Shown here piece after piece: positions 61,445 to 64,000 of a DNA stretch of 64,000 bases; positions within the stretch are counted from its first letter, which is position 1, and the number at the start of each line of letters is the position of its first letter. The stretch covers positions 186,001 to 250,000 of the forward strand of contig NZ_FNBD01000007.1 in assembly GCF_900102165.1 (NCBI RefSeq), read 5' to 3'. Under the pieces are notes generated by a model that was not told where the DNA came from, searched no databases, and saw only the letters and a list, made by a program, of their open reading frames with translations. The stretch comes from Cellulophaga baltica (GTDB taxonomy: Bacteria; Bacteroidota; Bacteroidia; Flavobacteriales; Flavobacteriaceae). The position numbers and the translations under genes are program-made.

Positions 61445-63102
61445 TTCACAATATGAATCAAATATTTGTGCTTAATTACTTTCTTGCGTGTCGCAGGATT
61501 TAAAAACCTACCCTGAAGTCTAGTTATTCTAAAATCATCCACTTCATATTGTTGATCCCAGTCAAAACCAATATCTCGAAGTTGCAGTAATTCTTCTTCC
61601 GAAATATACACCCATGAATCTTCACTATCTTCCAAAGCATCTACTTTAGTGATTTGAACAGGTTTCTGATTGTAAAAATCTAAAGACCATGTGTGTTCTT
61701 CCGTTAGTTTAAAAATTTTATCTACTGGAATATCATTCTTAGAAATTACTTTTGCCATAGCAGAACCAGCTTGATATTCTAATAAATTAGGGTAAAAGTG
61801 AAAATTTAAAACTGAGTTAATCAATACAGAAGCTAGCGCAGCGATAGTAACAATCCTAATGGCATAAGCTTCTCTTTTTAGTGTGAAATAGACGCCAATT
61901 ACACCCGCTACAGCAAACAAAATATAGGATATAAGAGACTCAAATTCGAACACGTAAAAGCAAAATAAGGAAACTACCACGAAGATAAGGCCGAATATAA
62001 AATACTGAACCCCTAAAATAATTTTTATCGTTTTATCCTGAGAGTGTACATTTAAACTATGCAAGTATGAGGCAGTAAGTATCGCAAATAAAGGAATTAT
62101 AATGTTTAAATAATGCGGCAATTTAAATTGTGCAAAACTAATTAGTATAAAAATTAAGGTAATACCTCCTAAGGTTAGAAATTCATATTTAGGCTTATAG
62201 GCAAACTTGAGTTTTATAAATGTCTTTACTCGACAATAATAAGCGACCAAACCTATTACCGTCCATGGTAAAAATACCCACAAAAAGGTATGAAAAAAGA
62301 AAAAATAATCGCTACTGTTTTTTCCAATTCCTTCACCACTCATGCGTTCAAAACTTTGTTCCCAAAGAATAAAAAATATACCGCTCCTATTGCTACGGCC
62401 ACGAATAATTTTTTCTGGATGTAGATCAAACTGAAGGTAATATGCATATAATATTGGTCCAATAGTTATTGCAAAAACTACAATAGCCACAAGAACACGC
62501 CAGTTTATAAATTGCATCCATTTGCGGGTATATGCCAAATGGCATAAAATAGGTAGTCCTAAAACAACCAAAGCTATTTGGCCCTTTGTAGAAAAAGCTA
62601 TCCCAGCCCCAAAAGCTCCTAAGACAATATTTAAAAGAGAATTTTTATTGATATAACTAGTTAATTGCCAGAGTGCAAAAATTGTAAACCCCGTTAAAAC
62701 AGCATCTGTTCTAACATCTATTACAGATAAAACAATAGTTTGAGAGGTAAGAAAAATTAGTGCGGCAGTTTTACCTACATACTCATTATACAACAATTTA
62801 CCAAGACCGAAGCAACTATAAGCCCCTAAGAAAATGGCTAGCATTCCTGGAATTCTGTACGCCCAATCATGAAGCCCAAAAATTTTAAAAGATAATGCCG
62901 CAAGCCAATAGTGCATGTGTGGCTTATCTAAGTACTCATTAGTTCCTTTTATTAAATTTATAAAATCGTTTTCTTGAACCATTCTCATGGCCATTACTGC
63001 AAATTGCGCTGAATCATTTTCAAACAATGTAGAAAATAGTCCCGCAATATATACGACACTTATAAGAAACAATAAAAGCCAATACCTTGTATTAGATATC
63101 AT
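61441..63102 (-). CDS. GT39-type membrane glycosyltransferase (ArnT-like)
   Basis: A 553-residue polytopic enzyme with about 11-12 helices. Characteristic of ArnT/PMT-family lipid-linked sugar transferases are the acidic first loop NDSAQFAVMAMRMVQ, EYLDKPHMHYWLAALSFKIF and WAYRIPGMLAIFLGAY. It would move a sugar from a polyprenyl phosphate to lipid A or another surface acceptor in the periplasm. It overlaps the PAP2 gene by 4 bases (ATGA), so the two are coupled. Confidence 0.9.
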   Translation of the reverse strand: MISNTRYWLLLFLISVVYIAGLFSTLFENDSAQFAVMAMRMVQENDFINLIKGTNEYLDKPHMHYWLAALSFKIFGLHDWAYRIPGMLAIFLGAYSCFGLGKLLYNEYVGKTAALIFLTSQTIVLSVIDVRTDAVLTGFTIFALWQLTSYINKNSLLNIVLGAFGAGIAFSTKGQIALVVLGLPILCHLAYTRKWMQFINWRVLVAIVVFAITIGPILYAYYLQFDLHPEKIIRGRSNRSGIFFILWEQSFERMSGEGIGKNSSDYFFFFHTFLWVFLPWTVIGLVAYYCRVKTFIKLKFAYKPKYEFLTLGGITLIFILISFAQFKLPHYLNIIIPLFAILTASYLHSLNVHSQDKTIKIILGVQYFIFGLIFVVVSLFCFYVFEFESLISYILFAVAGVIGVYFTLKREAYAIRIVTIAALASVLINSVLNFHFYPNLLEYQAGSAMAKVISKNDIPVDKIFKLTEEHTWSLDFYNQKPVQITKVDALEDSEDSWVYISEEELLQLRDIGFDWDQQYEVDDFRITRLQGRFLNPATRKKVIKHKYLIHIVN

Positions 63103-63668
63103 AAACTAATCTTCTGAGTTGCAAATATATACAACTTTATAAATAACCAACTAAAAATGAAACCAATTACACCACCTGTTAGTACATCTAATGGAAAATG
63201 GACTCCAATATAGATGCGACTGTATGCCACTAAAAACGCCCAAAAAAGTAGTAAATAACCTATGAATTTAAATTTTTCTTTTAATAACGATCCTAAAAAT
63301 AGGGCAATCGCAAAAGAATTAGAAGCATGAGCAGAAAAATAACCATATTGACCTCCACAAGATTTTTTAACCAAACGCACCAAATGCCCAATCTCTTCAT
63401 CGTGGCAAGGCCTTAAACGTTTAAAACCATACTTAAATAGATTTGCAACTTGATCTGTAACCGTTATCATTAAGGCAACTACAACGAGTAAAATAAGTGT
63501 TTTCTTTAAACCGTAAGATTTATAAAAAAGAAAAGCTAATACTAAATAAAGCGGAATAGAACTCAATTTATTGGTAATAAACAGCCAAAAGGCATCCCAA
63601 TTTGTAGTTCCTAAATGATTTAATAAGAGGAAAAGATTTTTATCGTATTGTAAAAGCTCTTCTAGCAT
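63099..63668 (-). CDS. PAP2 family lipid phosphatase
   Basis: A 189-residue membrane phosphatase with the three PAP2 motifs: KRLRPCHDEE (KxxxxxxRP), YFSAHASNSFA (PSGH-like, here SAHA) and SRIYIGVHFPLDVL (SRxxxxxHxxxD). Relatives dephosphorylate undecaprenyl diphosphate or lipid A phosphates. The pairing with an ArnT-like enzyme suggests lipid A or carrier-lipid processing. It overlaps the GT39 start by 4 bases and follows a small gene by 5 bases. Confidence 0.92.
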   Translation of the reverse strand: MLEELLQYDKNLFLLLNHLGTTNWDAFWLFITNKLSSIPLYLVLAFLFYKSYGLKKTLILLVVVALMITVTDQVANLFKYGFKRLRPCHDEEIGHLVRLVKKSCGGQYGYFSAHASNSFAIALFLGSLLKEKFKFIGYLLLFWAFLVAYSRIYIGVHFPLDVLTGGVIGFIFSWLFIKLYIFATQKISL

Positions 63669-63673
63669 CTGAA

Positions 63674-63901
63674 TTATTCTTCGTAACGAGCTACCTCTCT
63701 ATCATAAAAAGCTGTTGCCTGTTCTATAAGGTTCTCAGCTTCAGATTCTAATTCGTTCTCATCGTCTGCCGTAAAATCTTCTAGCCACTCTACTTCATCG
63801 TTCTCCAGATTAATGATAAACCTTGGATACTCTGTATGTATTACGAATATTGCGGTTGGGTAATCTGTATTATCGCCTAATAAGAATTTAGGAAACTCCA
63901 T
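63674..63901 (-). CDS. Small acidic protein of unknown function
   Basis: A 75-residue acidic soluble protein (FLLGDNTDYPTAIFVIHTEY at the start, then NDEVEWLEDFTADDENELES and IEQATAFYDREVARYEE). No signal, no Cys and no known motif; the sequence looks well formed and helical at its end. It starts the leftward operon with the PAP2 and GT39 genes (5-base gap). The 99 bases to its right, at the window end, hold no gene or clear promoter. Confidence 0.7.
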   Translation of the reverse strand: MEFPKFLLGDNTDYPTAIFVIHTEYPRFIINLENDEVEWLEDFTADDENELESEAENLIEQATAFYDREVARYEE

Positions 63902-64000
63902 AGTTATTTTTTTAAGGGTGTTAAAAATACAATTATTTGATTGAAATTGATCAACTTATAGCTTTTAAAAGAAAATTATACTGCGGCTATTTTCTTTTTT

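Overview
The window looks like a chromosomal segment of a marine-type member of the Flavobacteriaceae (Bacteroidota). The DNA is AT-rich, and several promoters fit the Bacteroidota pattern TTG-N18-20-TAnnTTTG. Ribosome binding sites are weak or absent. The gene repertoire also fits: a TonB receptor with a carboxypeptidase-like N-terminal domain, a long SecA, a RecQ with extra C-terminal domains, a sulfatase, a family-2 glycosidase and many lipoproteins. The genus cannot be settled from the sequence. No rRNA, tRNA, CRISPR array, transposase or phage gene was recognised.

Layout. 1-7.6 kb: a 5'-truncated serine hydrolase; a TetR-controlled operon (haloacid-dehalogenase-like, DoxX-like, short-chain dehydrogenase) with matching palindromic operators before the regulator and before the first structural gene; an ATP/ADP-translocase-like membrane protein fused to HEAT repeats; a second serine hydrolase. 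7.7-11.7 kb: a LacI-controlled sucrose-phosphorylase-type enzyme plus PfkB sugar kinase. 11.8-16.9 kb: a leftward cluster of ECF sigma factor, membrane protein, CpxP-like protein, YHYH lipoprotein, MORN lipoprotein, SCO1-type protein and sulfatase. 17-20.8 kb: a lone EndoU-type nuclease between short inverted repeats, a DUF6688-like membrane protein, a phosphodiester-glycosidase and a lipoprotein. 20.8-24.3 kb: a His/Cys-rich small protein, TonB receptor and lipoprotein, probably for metal uptake. 24.4-28.2 kb: GH2 glycosidase, aldo/keto reductase, LD-carboxypeptidase. 28.2-33.9 kb: thiamine operon thiS-thiC-tenI-like-thiE-thiG-thiH behind a TPP riboswitch. 34-50.1 kb: housekeeping genes (recQ, kdsD, tatC, lptB, pssA, an ABC-F protein, cobalamin adenosyltransferase, secA) and a histidine kinase. 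50.1-52.7 kb: four tandem small secreted-protein genes, two of them coupled to tiny membrane-peptide ORFs. 52.8-58.4 kb: M23 peptidase, msrA, a second ECF sigma operon, galM, ohr. 58.5-64 kb: meaB and a set of lipid-linked glycosyltransfer genes (GT2, flippase-like, GT39, PAP2).

How the genes work together. The thiamine operon makes both thiazole and pyrimidine precursors but lacks thiD and thiF locally. MMAB and MeaB in the same window imply adenosylcobalamin-dependent methylmalonyl-CoA mutase elsewhere. The two ECF operons look like separate envelope-stress or metal-response circuits.

The strongest candidates for something undescribed are: the 50.1-52.7 kb array of secreted peptides, its coupled micro-ORFs and its repeated upstream elements; the isolated EndoU cassette; and the ECF/YHYH/SCO1 cluster.
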